64,000 nucleotides of DNA, from NCBI GenBank assembly GCA_022432975.1, contig CM039512.1, forward strand, positions 2,342,519-2,406,518, read 5' to 3'. Of the stretch, positions 54,601-64,000 are shown piece by piece. Every line of letters starts with the position of its first letter. Position 1 is the first letter of the stretch. The translations under genes were made by a program, and so were the position numbers. The notes below the pieces were generated by a model that worked only from the letters and a program-made list of their open reading frames with translations, was not told where the DNA came from and did no database searches. The DNA comes from Begonia masoniana. Lineage: Eukaryota; Streptophyta; Magnoliopsida; Cucurbitales; Begoniaceae.

Positions 54601-57600
54601 CAGCAGCCAGTGGACGTAACTCTCACAACGAGAGTGAATCACTATAAATTTGTGTGTTTTTCTTTTTTATACTTTCTCGATTATTCTTTACAGGTTGAAT
54701 TATGGCGTCTAATCCTAACAACTGGTATCAGAGCTTCAGGTTGAGGGTTTTCGAAAATCAAGTTTTGATTTTTTGAAGGTATTGAACGAATCTTTGGGTT
54801 TGCAACTTTTTGGGTGAAATTGCAATTATTGGGAAAAAGGAAAAAGGAAATAAAAACTAAAAAAAGGAAAGCCTCTTTGTTATGTTCTTCTTTAACAACA
54901 CAAAAAGAAGAACAGTGTAGCCCCAAGAAGCCAGCTGCCGTCCCTGAAGCGCTGCTACCGTCCGCGCAGACCACTATTCGCCGCCGAGGAAGGAGAATAG
55001 GAGTTGTCCGCCGTCCAGCAAAGAAAAAACAAAACCCATTCTGCCGCCTTCCGGGCACAAAAGAAGAAAAAACCTCGCCACCGTTCGTAGCAAAGAAAGA
55101 GAAGAGAAACTCTTCATTGTCAGCCGCAAAGAACAGCGGAGCAAAAACAGAAGCCCTAGAACAAAGGGCTGTTGGCCGCTTAGAAGAATCAGGCGAGGCC
55201 TCGTTCGAATGAGAGAAACGAGCGCAGAGAACCCTCGACGGCTGAAGACACAGATCAAAGAGGAGCTGTTTCCTTTTGAAATTTTCAGTGTGGATATTTG
55301 TTTGAAATTTTCTGTTACTGTCCTTGTTCTGAAATTCTGCTATTGAAATTCGGAGGCTGAGTTATCGATCGAAAATTGTTCGGAATATTTTGGGAGATTT
55401 ATTCTGATTTTAAGGATTTTTTTATAACAATGGCAAACGACGATAGTACAGGACACGGTATTGGAAAATTCGATGGGATAGATTTTGCGTTCTGGTGAAT
55501 GCAAATCGAAGATTACTTGTACCGAAAAAAACTTCATCTTCCATTGAGTGCGAAGCCAGAGAAGATGGAAGACAGTGAAAGGAATCTCCTTGACAGACAG
55601 GTTTTGGGAGTCATCCGACTGACCCTAGCCAAAAACGTTGCTTACAACGTGGAGAAGGAGAAGACCACCGCGAGTCTAATAAAAGCTTTGTCGGATATGT
55701 ACGAGAAACCCTCTGCAAATAATAAAGTATTTCTAATGAAGAAACTTTTTAATCTGAAGATAGTTGATAATACTTCTGTCGCAGCACATCTGAATGAATT
55801 CAATACGATTGTAAATCAATTACTATCGGTAAAAATTTATTTTGGAGATGAGATTCATGCCTTAATTTTGTTGGCGTCTCCACCGAACAGTTGGGAGCCT
55901 ATGCAGGCAGCAGTTAGTAAATCAATCAGAAGCGCAAAATTGGTAATCACTAATGTGAGAGATCGCATTCTTGCCGAGGAGGTTCGTAAGATTGATTCTG
56001 GTTAAATATCGAAAAGCTCAGCTATGAATATTGAAAACAAAGGTAGAAATAATGAGAAAAACTTCAACCGGGGTAGGAACAGATCAAAGTCAAAGAATGG
56101 AAGAGGTCAGTCCAAGTCCCGACGTACACTTGAGTGTTGAAATTGTCGCAAATAGGGTCACATGAATAAGAATTGCAAAACCGAAGAAGAACGAAAATGG
56201 CAAAGGTGATGGAGCAAATGCAGTAACGGAAAACATCACTGACGCGTTGCTTCTTTCAGTCGACAGCCCGATAGACTCTTGGGTTTTGGACTCGAGAGGG
56301 TAGTTTCACACCACCGCACACAAAGAATTAATGGAGAATTGTGTGGCTAGAAACTATAGAAAAGTCTACCTTGCAGATGGTGAGCCACTGGATATTGTGA
56401 GTATCGGTGACATCAAACTGAAGATGGAAAACGAGTCTGTTTGGAAGATTAGTAAAGTGAGAAACGTGTCAAGGTTGATATGCGCAATCTGATTTCAGTT
56501 GGATAGCTTGATAGTGAAGGTCACAATGTCAGTTTTGGAAATAATGATTGGAAGATAACTAAAGGAGTGATAATCGTCGCTTGATGTCACAAAAATAGGA
56601 ACTTTATACATGACTTCTTCATGCAGAGACATAGTTGCTGTTGTTGATAGCTTGAAGAACACAGATTTGTGGCATTACAGGTTAGGCCAAATGAGCGAGA
56701 AAGGAAAGAAGCTTCTTGTCAAGAATGGTCAGATTCCGGAACTGAAGTCTGTCGAGCATCAGCTATGTGGAAACAAAAAAGTGTCAAATTCTTAAAGGTT
56801 AGGAAGGAGCTGAAGAAGAAAAGATTGAAATTGGTGCACATTGACGTGTGGGGACCCGCACCTGTTTATCCTCTTGGTGGATCATATTATTATGTGACGT
56901 TCATAGATGATTCAACAAGGTATGGATCTACTTCATGAAGAACAAACCTGATGTATTCAGTGTTTTTAAGAAGTGGAAGGCTTTGATTGAGAATGAAACG
57001 AATCTGAAGGTGAAGTGTTTAAGGTCCGACAACAAAGGCGAGTACATCAACGCCGACTTCAAAGAGCATTATGCTGTGAATGGGATCAAGATGGAGAAGA
57101 CTATTCCTCGAACACCTCAAGAGAATGGAGTAGCTGAAAGGATGAACAGAACGCTGAATGAACGTGCAAAGAGCATGAGATTGCACGACGGGCTGCCTAA
57201 AACCTTTTGGACAGATGCAGTCAACATTGCAGCGTATTTGATCAACAGAGGACCCTCTATGCCTCTAGATTTCAAAATCCCAGAAGAAGCCTGGAGCGGT
57301 AAAAAGGTGAACTTTTCTTTTCTAAAGGTGTTTGGTTGCTTATTATATGTTCATATTGATGATTTTGATAAAAACAAGCTTGATCCGAAATCTAAGAAGT
57401 GTTTTCTTATTGGTTATGGTGGCGCCGAGTTTGGTTATCGTTTCTGGGATAATCAAAACCGTAAGATCATTTGCAGCAGAAACGTCATCTTCAACGAACA
57501 GGTACTTTACAAAGATGTTGTTGGTAAGACTTCTAACAGTGGAAGTTCTGTGTTGAAAGAGTCTACTGTGGTCAACTTGAGAGATTTTTCAGCTGATAAT

Positions 57601-60600
57601 ACTCTGACCGTCAAAGAAGAAGTTGACGAGAATGTAGCTCCAGAGGTGAGAAGATCATCTAGAATCAACAAACCAGTCCAGAGATGGTCTCTGTCTCTTA
57701 ATTACATCCTACTGACCAACAGAGGCGGGCGATTAAGTGGGAGGCAACCATGAAAGATGAGATGGACTCGTTGAAGTCAAATCAAACTTGGCAATTGGCT
57801 GAGTTGCCTCGGGTTTACAGGATTAAAGAAGAACATAATGGGAACAAGAGGTACAAGGCTAGATTGGTTATCAAAGGTTTCCAACAGAAAAAAGGTATTG
57901 ACTACACTGAGATCTTCTCACCAGTGCTGAAGTGGACAACGATCAGAACTGTTGTGGGTTTGGTTGTGAAAGAAGACCTTCATCTTCTGCAGTTGGACGT
58001 GAAAACTGCTTTTCTTCAAGGGCGATTTAGATGAAGAGATCTACATGCAGCAACCACAAGGTTTCGAGGTGAAAGATAAAGAGAAATTTGTGTGTAAGCT
58101 TCAGAAGAGCTTGTACGGCTTAAAACAAACTCTAAGGCAATGATACAGAAGGTTCGATAGCTTCATGAAGCGTAACAATTTTGTGAGATGTGAAGCCGAT
58201 CATTGCTACTATATCGAAAGATTTGATAATTCCTACATTATTCTGCTTATTTACGTTGATGTTATGTTGATTGCTAGAGCAAGCTTGCATGAGATTGACA
58301 GACTGAAGAGGAAGTTATCTAAAGAGTTTGTAATGAAGAATTTGGGTGCTGCAAAACAAATCATTAGGATGAGGATCTTTAGGGATGAGGAGGTTCTCAA
58401 ACTCTCACAAGATGAGTACGTGAAGAAGGTTCTTAACAGGTTCAAGATGCACGATACTAAGTCAGTCACTACACTGTTGACTAGTCATTTCAGATTATCC
58501 AAAGATCAGTCACCCTCGACCGATGAAGAGAATGACTACATGGTTACTGTTTCATATGTCTCCGCTGTTGGTAGTCTCATGTACGCGATGGTTTGCACAC
58601 GGCCAGACATTGCACATGCAATTGGAGTTGTCAGCAAGTTTATGAGTAATCCATGAAGGAAACAATGAGAAGCCGTAAAGTGGATCTTGCGATACTTGAA
58701 GGGAAGTTTGGATTTCACTTTATGTTTTTGAAAGTTAGACTTGGGTTTAGATGGATACGTTGATTCTAATAACGGTGGTGATGTTGACAGCAGTAAAAGC
58801 AGGATTTGTGATGACCCGGATGTGTAAGTATGTGTATGATGGCTGCACGAACCGAAACTCAGATGACGGTACGTCCACGCGAGCGAACCGGAAGGTGACG
58901 GGTCATAAAAAGGGGTCGTCACAATCCTACATTGCTTGGGGAAGTATGTAAAAATGAAACATATGTAAAGAAACCTTCCCAAGATAGCAAGACGCGTTTT
59001 GGAGCACGATTGGCAACGGATCCCATAAGAACTCCAAAATTAAAAGTGATTCAATGAGAGTAGTACCAGGTTGGGTGACCGACTGGGAAGTCCTCGCCAA
59101 ACAAAGCCTTGAGGGGAGGTTATTGGGCTACGGCCCAATCCCTAGAGAGGACAATATCTTACTAGAAAATGAGGTCGTTACAAATGGTATCAGAGCCTGT
59201 ACCTAACCGAAAATATGGCCAACGAGGACGTTGGGCCCCCGAGGGGGGGGTGATTGTGATGACCCGGATGTGTAAGTATGTGTACGATGGCTGCACAAAC
59301 CGGAACCCGGATGGCAGTACGTCTGCGCAGGCAAATCAGAAGGTGACGGTTACAAATGGTATCAGAGCCTGTACCTAACCGAAAATATGGCCAACGAGGA
59401 CGTTGGGCCCCCGAGGGGGGGGTGATTGTGATTGACCCGGATGTGTAAGTATGTGTATGTGGATGCACGAACCGAAACTCAGATGACGGTCACGTCCACG
59501 CGAGCGAACCGGAAGGTGACGGGGTCAAAAAGGGGTCGTCACAATCCCACATCGCTTGGGGAAGATGTAAAAATGAAAAAAAAAAAACATATGTAAAGAG
59601 ACCCTCCCAAGATAGCAAGACGCGTTTTGGAGCATGATTGGCAACGGATCCCATAAGAACTCCGAAGTTAAAAGTGTTTCGACGAGAGTAGTACCAAGTT
59701 GGGTGACTGACTGGGAAGTCCTCGCCAAACAAAGCCGTGAGGGGAGGATATTGGGCTACGGCCCAATCCCTAGAGAGGACAATATCTTACTAGGAAATGA
59801 GGTCGTTACAAATGGTATCAGAGCCTGTACCTAACCGAAAATATGGCCAACGAGGACGTTGGGCCCCCGAGGGGGGGGTGATTGTGATTGACCCGGATGT
59901 GTAAGTATGTGTACGATGCTGCCCAACCGGAACCCGGATGGCAGTACGTCTGCGCAGGCAATCAGAAGGTGACGGGGTCAAAAAGGGGTCGTCACAATCC
60001 CACATCGCTTGGGGAAGTATGTGGAAATGAAACATATGTAAAGAGACCCTCCCAAGATAGCAAGACGCGTTTTGGAGCATGATTGGCAACGGATCCCATA
60101 AGAACTCCGAAGTTAAAAGTGTTTCGACGAGAGTAGTACCAAGTTGGGTGACTGACTGGGAAGTCCTCGCCAAACAAAGCCGTGAGGGGAGGTTATTGGG
60201 CTACGGCCCAATCCCTAGAGAGGACAATATCTTACTAGAAAATGAGGTCGTTACAAATGGTATCAGAGCCTGTACCTAACCGAAAATATGGCCAACGAGG
60301 ACGTTGGGCCCCCGAGGGGGGGGTGATTGTGATGACCCGGATGTGTAAGTATGTGTACGATGCTGCCCAACCGGAACCCGGATGGCAGTACGTCTGCGCA
60401 GGCAAATCAGAAGGTGACGGGTCGTAAAAAGGGGGTCGTCACAATCCCACATCGCTTGGGGAAGTATGTGGAAATGAAACATATGTAAAGAGACCCTCCC
60501 AAGATAGCAAGACGCGTTTTGGAGCATGATTGGCAACGGATCCCATAAGAACTCCGAAGTTAAAAGTGTTTCGACGAGAGTAGTACCAAGTTGGGTGACT

Positions 60601-63142
60601 GACTGGGAAGTCCTCGCCAAACAAAGCCGTGAGGGGAGGATATTGGGCTACGGCCCAATCCCCAGAACAGACAATATCTTACTGAAAAATGGAATCATTA
60701 CAGGACTGGTTATATTTACACTTTAGGTAGCACCGCAATCAGTTGGGTTTCGAGACTCAAGATGTAGTCGCTCTGTCTGTTTGTGAACCGATTATATTTG
60801 CGTTGACAGAAGCCGCGAAGGAGATGATGTGGTTGCAGCCTTTCTTACACGAGTTATGCCAAAACTACGATGGGAGTGTATTGCATTGTGACAGCTAAAG
60901 TGCCATCCATTTGACAAAGACAAAGCATATACAGGTGTGTTATCACTTCATCAGATCGACCGTAGAAGATAGAGTACTAGCGCTTGAGAAAATCCCCAGG
61001 AGTCAGAATCCAGCTGATATGTTAACAAAAGCTGTGACGAGTGAGAAGCTAAAGTTGTGTGCAACTTCCGGCGGACTTCTTGGATGAGATATTGAAATGA
61101 AGCTACTACAAATGGAGATATAATGGGATTAGTCTCCAAGTGGGAGATTGTTGAATTATGGAACCTACTCTAGTGCTGGAGGTATTTTGGTCATATTTAC
61201 CTTGTTATTTCGTAGCTCCAATTCGTCAAATATATAAAGACGTATTTATGTTATTGAAGTGTGAGTGTGAGCATGAGCGTGAGAGGCAAAAACTATTGTA
61301 ACTTGTTTTTGTTCTTAGTGAAATCTATCAGCGGCCAGTGGACGTATCTCTCACAACGAAAGTGAACCACTATAAATCTGTGTGTTTTTCTTTTTCGTAT
61401 TTTCTCGATCGTTCTTTACAGGTTGGATTAAGGCATCTAATCCTAACAATTTCTTCTCCATAATTCATCATTTTCTCGGTTGACATCTGATTCGCTAAAA
61501 TCGAATCTTTGAGTCCTCTGATTTCATCGCTCCTCGATAATCATCGTTGTTATCATCTACGGAAAATTACAAAGGAGTTTTTTGTCTCAACGAGTTTGTG
61601 ATCAATTCTATCACACCGTTGATTCACCAATCATCGTAGGTGATTCGTTCTCCACTAGAACCGTCTTAGACATCAGCTTGAGGTGAAAATCTTTGCTATG
61701 ATACCAATTTGGTGCAACGAAAGTTTTGTTTCATAATCGAAACAGAAAAATAGAATAACATCAGAGAAATAACTCTCAAAATAGGAAAAATTGTATTCAT
61801 TTTCAAAAATATCTTCGATGATTATAAGTAAATCTTTAAATAGACTTAGAAAACAATCACTTATGAAAATAATCTAACATTAAAAAATAACTAATTAGGA
61901 AATAAAATATTTATTAAAGGAATATAAATATCATATAATAAGAAATAATTAATTATGGAATCTTGTCCTGTATCAATAGCATTTACAAATGAATAATTCT
62001 TTCAAGTATAGATGAAAGAGAACTAACCTTCTTTTCTTAATCTTATGAACCGCTGAAACTCGGTTCGAGGAGCTTCATCGTATGCCATCTCATCACGTTG
62101 TTCATAGGTCCCTACCTGCACATGCCGCCTGAAACATTTAGTATGAAAGAATTCACATCAGGCATACAAGAAAAAAAATCATACTACATACAGCTGGAAG
62201 ATCAGATATAGCATCCTCTAGCAAAAGCTTTCTTTTCAACTTGACTTTATGGCCTTCGTCATATGCAACAGTGTTTGTCTACGTTCATTTCATGCAAATA
62301 ACCTTTAACTTTAGAAATGATTATTGGATTATTGGCTTAAAGAATAAAACTCATAGTATACCTCAAACTCCACGATAACACCTCCCCTTAAAACTACATC
62401 ATGGGTAGGCAATGGATATTGGGGCAACTTCTGTAAAAGCAGAACCGTTTGTTAGCTTGAGCAAAGTCACACCTAAAAGATTTGTATCTACCTCTTCAGG
62501 TTCAGCCCCCCACAAGAAAACACGCAGACGGAATTGTGGAAGTCCATATGAACCTGCAGCCATTATGCCCATTCGAACTTGATAGTTCATCGCCACCAAA
62601 CGACTCAGTGCATACCGTCCTAGATATCCATGGGCAAACTTCAAGATATCAACCACATTCTCCATCAAAACAAATTTTGGCTTAAGATACTCCACTAAGT
62701 CCATAAAAACAAGAAGCTGTTTGTTTTTTTCATCTTCCAAGGGGCTTTCTTTGTTCCTGAAGCGGTTAAATCCACTAACACCTTGGCAAGGAGGTCCTCC
62801 ACATATGACGTGAACATCACCCTACAATTATGATAATAAAAACAAATATCAGCATAATAATCTTAGCAATGAGTATAAGTAAATCCTTTGACGAAAGCAG
62901 AATAAACTTACAGGTAAAGGCAAGATCTTTGATTTGTAACCATTTGTTACAAAGTCCTTAATAGTTTCTCCACAATTTCTATTCAAGCAAAAAGGAACAT
63001 AAATTTTATTATTTATAGTTTGATCTTCGACCAGCAACAGAAGTACGGAGGATATAAAGCAACACGATGTTTCAGTAGCTTACGTCAACCCCTCAATTGG
63101 CTCCCAAGTGTCTTCATTGGCTCCATAACCCTTCCACCGAAC
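42606..63142 (-). CDS. CMT: Chromomethylase (CMT-type DNA cytosine-5 methyltransferase), 5' end outside window
   Basis: Methylates cytosine in CHG/CHH contexts, reading H3K9 methylation. Twelve minus-strand exons, all in phase (436 residues): 63084-63142, 62912-62978, 62492-62821, 62362-62430, 62192-62278, 62028-62115, then 44479-44594, 44278-44382, 44110-44153, 43955-44024, 43756-43859, 42606-42777. The first seen exon is the chromodomain end ([19 protein letters not shown]). Catalytic motif IV is [10 protein letters not shown] with its Cys. Motif VI is LMENVVDI, motif VIII is [10 protein letters not shown], and the target-recognition side has [13 protein letters not shown]. Motif X is [20 protein letters not shown]. 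Between RLRKE and ELLDSS lies a 17.4-kb intron packed with nested retroelements, but the codon joins exactly across it. The BAH domain lies upstream of the window. CMT2 versus CMT3 is not resolved. Coding capacity looks intact. Confidence 0.92.
45049..45316 (-). repeat. LTR (3') of the outer minus-strand retroelement
   Basis: Matches 61710-61975 along its length with many substitutions and small indels. Confidence 0.75.
45317..46452. other. Interior remnant of the outer LTR element
   Basis: No intact frame. The last part (46063-46452) is GC-richer and holds short frames on both strands with no recognised domain. It ends in ATCTA, the left target duplication of the gypsy element. Confidence 0.5.
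46448..46452. repeat. Gypsy target site duplication, left
   Basis: ATCTA immediately before the palindromic end; matches 54493-54497. Confidence 0.85.
46453..47088. repeat. 636-bp palindrome at the left end of the gypsy element
   Basis: Two arms of 308 bases (46453-46760 and 46781-47088) are reverse complements with very few mismatches, around a 20-base centre. The right arm end (about 46803-47088) is a direct copy of the LTR end 54207-54492 (constant offset 7404). The left part (46453 to about 46810) is the reverse complement of about 54135-54492. The switch falls within GCAGAGATCG, inside the 36-base palindromes that the LTR itself carries. Both outer ends therefore read TGTAACACC inward. 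Confidence 0.93.
47093..47104 (+). other. Primer binding site (initiator tRNA-Met type)
   Basis: TGGTATCAGAGC, four bases after the LTR end, complementary to the 3' end of initiator tRNA-Met, where reverse transcription of the gypsy element would begin. Confidence 0.85.
47253..51719 (+). CDS. Gypsy (chromovirus) gag-pol polyprotein, intact frame
   Basis: 1488 residues without a stop, start [10 protein letters not shown]. Gag occupies about residues 1-370, with a CCHC zinc knuckle [14 protein letters not shown] at about 311-324. Aspartic protease DTGATHSF lies at about 377. Reverse transcriptase has the active-site [10 protein letters not shown] at about 712. RNase H includes [10 protein letters not shown] near 860. 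Integrase has its HHCC zinc region at about 1080-1115 and DDE core residues in MDFIVGLP and VSDRDPRF. The C-terminal end ([14 protein letters not shown]) resembles the chromodomain-like tail of Tekay/Del chromoviruses; the lineage is inferred. All hallmark residues are present, so the protein could be functional, but the element lacks a normal 5' LTR promoter. Confidence 0.95.
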   Translation: MVRGRDPRDDAMDRLTDLMDRQSQHMDRQAQQITDLVNRETQRENQRAQELVVPVNQGMQRFQGLRPPVFDGQSSDPTRAEEWIRVMEDMLNYAEVGNGSKVAYATFHLAMDARFWWDSIKVTTDVSIMTWDRFKFLFFDKYFSRTMRVAKRNEFIQLKQTGSVADYIRRFDALSRFAPRLVSDNEEKVHQFMEGLNPEIRMHVIVSGIIDVPFSDITARALDIEAARATCIRPREPAKGFFREIRPQPRNQGWQPRAPPPQPQPRGVKRPLEGGVDRGKGKQVQGTSQMPWCPRCQKEHGGECRVGTNKCYRCGDIGHFVRDCPLQGRDQLGGDQRRVMPRVFAFIEPEDVDDDAQPAVIAGTILLMGAIVFTLMDTGATHSFVSTACMARLGLESESAECEYSVMLPSGERMQSSRVIQGNIISVGSVTLYARLIVMGIERYDLILGMDWLAQHFATIDCRSGIVTFRPPGSAEFSYQAMNRFSGSPISYAMEVNEQFKGACSIYLASVFDVQLLSGVQPSDIPIVREFSGIFLDDLPGLPPDWEIEFTIDVYPNSAPRFKNPYRLAPAELRELRTQLDELLEKGFIRPSVSPWGAPVLFVKKKDGTLRMCIDYRELNKLTVKNKYPLPRIDDLFDQLQGARVFSRIDLRSGYNQLKVRRDDIPKTAFRTRYGHYEFLVMSFGLTNAPAAFMDLMNRVFREYLDKFVVVFIDDILIYSKTKEEHEDHLRIVLSTLCQHHLYPKFSKCEFWLDRVSFLGHIISQDGVSVDPSKVQAVRDWPQPKNVREVRGFLGLAGYYRKFIQGFSKIALPLSRLTRKSERFIWSSACDDSFAELKQRLTTAPVLALPVEGVRFSIYCDASGVGLGCVLMQEGKVISYASRQLKPYEQNYPTHDLELAAVVFALKIWRHYLYGQQCEIFSDHKSLKYLFTQKELNMRQRRWLEFVKDYDFDIKYHPGKANKVADALSRVPSASQPSLAAMSVTLRSEIERFDVEIVAELSSMLTSISLRPTILDRIREAQQIDAECIEFRSSMLLDDSSDFHLSADGILRFRHRWYVPNDESLKKDILTEAHSSAYSVHPGSTKMYRDLRQHFWWPNLKREVAKYVETCLVCQQVKAEHQRPSGTLLPLPIPEWKWEQISMDFIVGLPGTTKGHDGIWVIVDRLTKSAHFLAVKMTSSMDQLAELYVQKIVRLHGVPVSIVSDRDPRFTSKFWKSLHRAMGTQLNFSTAFHPQTDGQTERTNQILEDMLRACVLEFQGSWSRYLPLVEFSYNNSFQATIGMAPYESLYGRKCRSPLYWDEVGEASIVGPEILQQTADKIAVIRQRIEVAQSRQKSYADTRRRELEFEEGDEVYLKVSPFKGVARFGRRGKLNPRYVGPFPILKRIGKLAYRLQLPASMEGIHDVFHVSMLRRCLRDPSHAVETTEIEVQPTLTYEVKPVRILEYSTKVLRNKEIPLVKVLWRNHEVEEATWERQQDMMTGYPDLFA
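53751..53857. repeat. Three palindromes of CTCTCTGGAA type within the gypsy LTR
   Basis: 53751-53775, 53795-53820 and 53836-53857 each pair CTCTCTGGAA with TTCCAGAGAG. The last is a perfect 22-base palindrome with no loop. They are spaced at about 42-45 bases. Confidence 0.9.
53949..54220. repeat. Four 36-base palindromes within the gypsy LTR
   Basis: 53949-53984, 54053-54088, 54129-54164 and 54185-54220 all begin GCGATCGATCTCTGC and end GCAGAGATCGATCGC or GCAGAGATCGGTCGC. Each could fold as a hairpin. The third and fourth are where the inverted left end of the element was joined. Confidence 0.92.
54493..54497. repeat. Gypsy target site duplication, right
   Basis: ATCTA immediately after the 3' LTR; matches 46448-46452. 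Confidence 0.85.
54531..54720 (+). repeat. Truncated 5' LTR of the copia element
   Basis: Matches the right part of the 3' LTR (about 61254-61448), sharing ACTATAAAT, the TTTCTCGAT phrase and the AATCCTAACA end. The left third is missing. The 33 bases before it (54498-54530) match neither LTR. Confidence 0.85.
54723..54734 (+). other. Copia primer binding site
   Basis: TGGTATCAGAGC two bases after the 5' LTR remnant; initiator tRNA-Met type. Confidence 0.85.
58807..59182 (+). repeat. Cassandra LTR 1 (376 bp)
   Basis: Most diverged full copy. The 5S-like block at about 58991-59098 has AAAATT where the others have GAAGTT, so its A-box is altered. Confidence 0.9.
59255..59354 (+). repeat. Cassandra LTR 2, internally deleted (100 bp)
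   Basis: Keeps the LTR start and the TTACA end but jumps from GAAGGTGACGG directly to TTACA, losing the 5S-like block. Confidence 0.9.
59427..59810 (+). repeat. Cassandra LTR 3 (384 bp)
   Basis: Full copy with an A-run at about 59577-59587 and the 5S-like block at about 59620-59727. Confidence 0.9.
59883..60255 (+). repeat. Cassandra LTR 4 (373 bp)
   Basis: Full copy; 5S-like block at about 60064-60170, near-identical to LTRs 3 and 5. Confidence 0.9.
60328..60702 (+). repeat. Cassandra LTR 5 (375 bp)
   Basis: Final LTR. Its last 40 or so bases differ from the inner copies (AGAACAGACAATATC, GGAATCATTACA), after which the copia reading frame resumes. The 5S-like block is at about 60511-60618. 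Confidence 0.9.
61149..61448 (+). repeat. 3' LTR of the copia element
   Basis: 300 bases starting TGTTGAATTATGG after polypurine AAGTGGGAGA and ending AATCCTAACA. Confidence 0.88.
61449..61709. other. Interior remnant of the outer LTR element, right side
   Basis: 261 bases between the copia 3' LTR and the right LTR. Read on the minus strand it begins with a primer-site-like TTGGTATCATAGC, so it is the 5' start of the outer element's interior. No frame survives. Confidence 0.6.
61710..61975 (-). repeat. LTR (5') of the outer minus-strand retroelement
   Basis: Partner of 45049-45316. It ends TATCA on the plus strand, where CMT intron sequence resumes. Confidence 0.75.
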
Positions 63143-63665
63143 CTACATTTGGAGTAATATTAGCAGTCATATAAACTGGGAAAATTAAAAGCTCAAGACG
63201 CCTTTATGTCTGTATTTTATTTATTTCAGCAGTTCAACATGTGTGATATCACGAACTAAAATATGAAACCTTATAACTTAATTAGCAAGAGAACTATTAC
63301 CACTATTTATGAAAATCAATGACCCAATTACTGAAAACGAAATTCTAGCTCATTCGTAATGCAAGCTAATCAACGTGCAGATCACAAGCAATATATAAAA
63401 GTGATGATATGTAGCAGCTAACCAAAAAATTGTACAAAAATTTAGCCAAGCATGGTTAATGGATGCATTAGAAGCACTAATAACTGGAACAAAAATAATG
63501 ATTTATCTTGTTTACAAAAGAACTTCACAAGTAAAAAAAGTAATATGAAGAATGTAACAGCTGAGTATGCAGCATAATATGCTAATAGAAATTCAGTTAG
63601 CTTAACTTAAACTCCTAACACTGCTCATGAATCAATATAAAGTATACGCTTTCTAAGTACGAGTT

Positions 63666-64000
63666 TGTGATGACTCGGATGTATACGTATGAGTACGACT
63701 GCGGGACAAACCTCGAATTGCGAGATGAATCCCGGACTCGAGTGTAGGTGAATCCCAGGTCGTAAAGAAGGGGTTGTCACAATCCCACATCGTTTGGGAA
63801 AGTATATGGAAATGAAACATATGTAAGAAAACCCTCCCAAGATAGTAAGACGCGTTTTGGAACACAATTGACAACGGATCCCATAAGAACTCCGAAGTTC
63901 AAAGTGCTTCGGTGAGAGTAGTACTAGATTAGGTGAACAACTGGGAAGTCCTCGCCAAACAAAGCCGTGATGGAAGGATATTGGGCTACGGTCCAATCTC
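63666..64000 (+). mobile_element. Cassandra-type LTR, cut by the window end
   Basis: Begins TGTGATGACTCGGATGT and aligns along its length with the LTRs at 58807-60702, but is clearly diverged in the first 100 bases. The 5S-like block at about 63849-63956 includes AAGTTCAAAGTGCTTCGG, GAGAGTAGTACTAGA and CTGGGAAGTCCTCG. It lies in a CMT intron upstream of the chromodomain exon, antisense to the gene. Whether it is a solo LTR or a full element cannot be seen. Confidence 0.85.

Larger units (their letters stand above)
58807..60702 (+). mobile_element. Cassandra-type TRIM array: five LTRs, four 72-base internal regions
   Basis: LTRs start TGTGAT(T)GACCCGG and end TTACA. Every LTR but the last is followed by a 72-base internal region holding the primer site TGGTATCAGAGC and, just before the next LTR, the purine run GAGGGGGGGG. 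Four of the five LTRs contain a 5S rRNA-like block with ACGGATCCCATAAGAACTCC, GAGAGTAGTACC and GACTGGGAAGTCCTCG, the defining feature of Cassandra elements. The array inserted into the copia RNase H frame; GGA(C)T appears on both sides (58803-58806 and 60703-60707), consistent with a slightly damaged 5-bp target duplication. No protein is encoded. Confidence 0.92.
55430..61087 (+). pseudogene. Broken copia gag-pol
   Basis: Gag starts at ATG 55430 and meets TGA at 55496, then is open to 56005. The zinc knuckle near 56136-56176 keeps its Cys and His residues but contains two stops. The protease motif near 56288 is DSRG followed by a stop instead of DSGAS-like sequence. Integrase sequence ([32 protein letters not shown]) spans about 56660-57400. 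RT shows [10 protein letters not shown], then a frameshift near 58022, a stop near 58141, and YVDVMLIA where YVDD is expected. RNase H is split by the Cassandra insertion at 58807-60702 and resumes ([24 protein letters not shown]) to TGA 61085-61087. No product is expected. Confidence 0.93.
54531..61448 (+). mobile_element. Degenerate Ty1-copia retrotransposon
   Basis: The 3' LTR is 61149-61448 (300 bases, TGTTGAATT to CCTAACA). Only the last 190 or so bases of the 5' LTR survive (54531-54720), starting at TTGAAGTGTGAGTG; the rest is lost, near the site where the gypsy element inserted. Primer site TGGTATCAGAGC lies at 54723-54734 and polypurine AAGTGGGAGA just before 61149. Domain order gag, protease, integrase, RT, RNase H is that of copia. 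Stops and frameshifts throughout and a Cassandra array inside RNase H show that it is dead. Confidence 0.9.
45049..61975 (-). mobile_element. Decayed minus-strand LTR retroelement enclosing the nested elements
   Basis: Paired, diverged LTRs of 268 and 266 bases begin TGGTGCAACG on the plus strand (45049-45316 and 61710-61975). On the minus strand the right LTR is followed by TTGGTATCATAGC, close to the initiator-tRNA-Met primer site, and the left LTR is preceded by AAGAGAAGGAGA, a polypurine tract. So the element runs right to left, sense with the CMT gene. Its remaining interior (45317-46452 and 61449-61709) has no intact frame; the minus-strand phrase LKTRRRVFF just before the left LTR recalls the end of a gypsy-type polyprotein. 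No clean target duplication was found. It is the oldest layer of the nest. Confidence 0.7.

Noticed and set aside
54814..55258. Frames on both strands in the copia leader
   Set aside because: The region lies between the primer site and the gag start; the frames overlap each other and resemble no retroelement or host domain.
58991..60618. Functional 5S rRNA genes
   Set aside because: The blocks share promoter-like segments with 5S rRNA but are diverged elsewhere and lie inside LTRs with primer sites; they are Cassandra LTR parts.

Overview
The window is plant nuclear DNA. It is AT-rich, its genes are spliced with GT-AG introns, and it carries a plant-type tRNA-Gly(UCC) and plant-only families (phytoene synthase, chromomethylase, KMD-type F-box/kelch proteins). 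It also holds Ty3-gypsy, Ty1-copia and Cassandra-type retroelements. The gene content fits a eudicot. I cannot name the species from sequence alone. A run of 100 N at 34822-34921 marks a scaffold gap.

Left part (1-29 kb), mostly single-copy genes: a KMD-like F-box/kelch gene (minus), a PUT4-like polyamine/amino-acid transporter (minus, one frameshift), tRNA-Gly(UCC) (minus), a PSY3-like phytoene synthase (plus, 6 exons), a DED1/DDX3-type DEAD-box helicase (plus, 6 coding exons), an At1g55270/SAGL1-like F-box/kelch gene (plus, a small first exon and a 1.5-kb intron), an SF1-like KH-domain gene with a proline-rich tail (plus, three small insertions) and a conserved gene of unknown function (minus, 4 exons).

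Middle (29-42.6 kb): the 3' half of a HUB2-like histone H2B ubiquitin ligase gene (minus), whose 5' half is absent next to the N gap; a 944-bp Mutator-type MITE with a perfect 9-bp target duplication; a TMEM45/DUF716 membrane-protein gene (minus); and about 4.3 kb of AT-rich intergenic DNA.

Right part (42.6-64 kb): a chromomethylase gene (minus; 12 exons seen, 5' end beyond the window). One intron has grown to 17.4 kb by nested retroelement insertion. The order of nesting is: CMT intron; a decayed minus-strand LTR element (45049-61975); a decayed copia element (to 61448); then two separate insertions, a gypsy/chromovirus element with an intact 1488-residue polyprotein (46453-54492) and a tandem array of five Cassandra LTRs carrying 5S rRNA-like sequence (58807-60702), which splits the copia RNase H region. 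A further Cassandra LTR enters the window at 63666 in an upstream CMT intron. The gypsy element is the oddest object: its left end is a 636-bp palindrome made from the U5 end of its own LTR, yet an exact 5-bp target duplication (ATCTA) flanks the whole element.

Functionally, two chromatin genes (HUB2-like and CMT) and two F-box adaptors stand out, but nothing suggests co-regulated clusters; these are independent plant genes. Three otherwise conserved genes carry small net insertions (PUT4-like, SF1-like, HUB2-like), and there is a 502-base poly-T run. Both raise the possibility of residual assembly errors.
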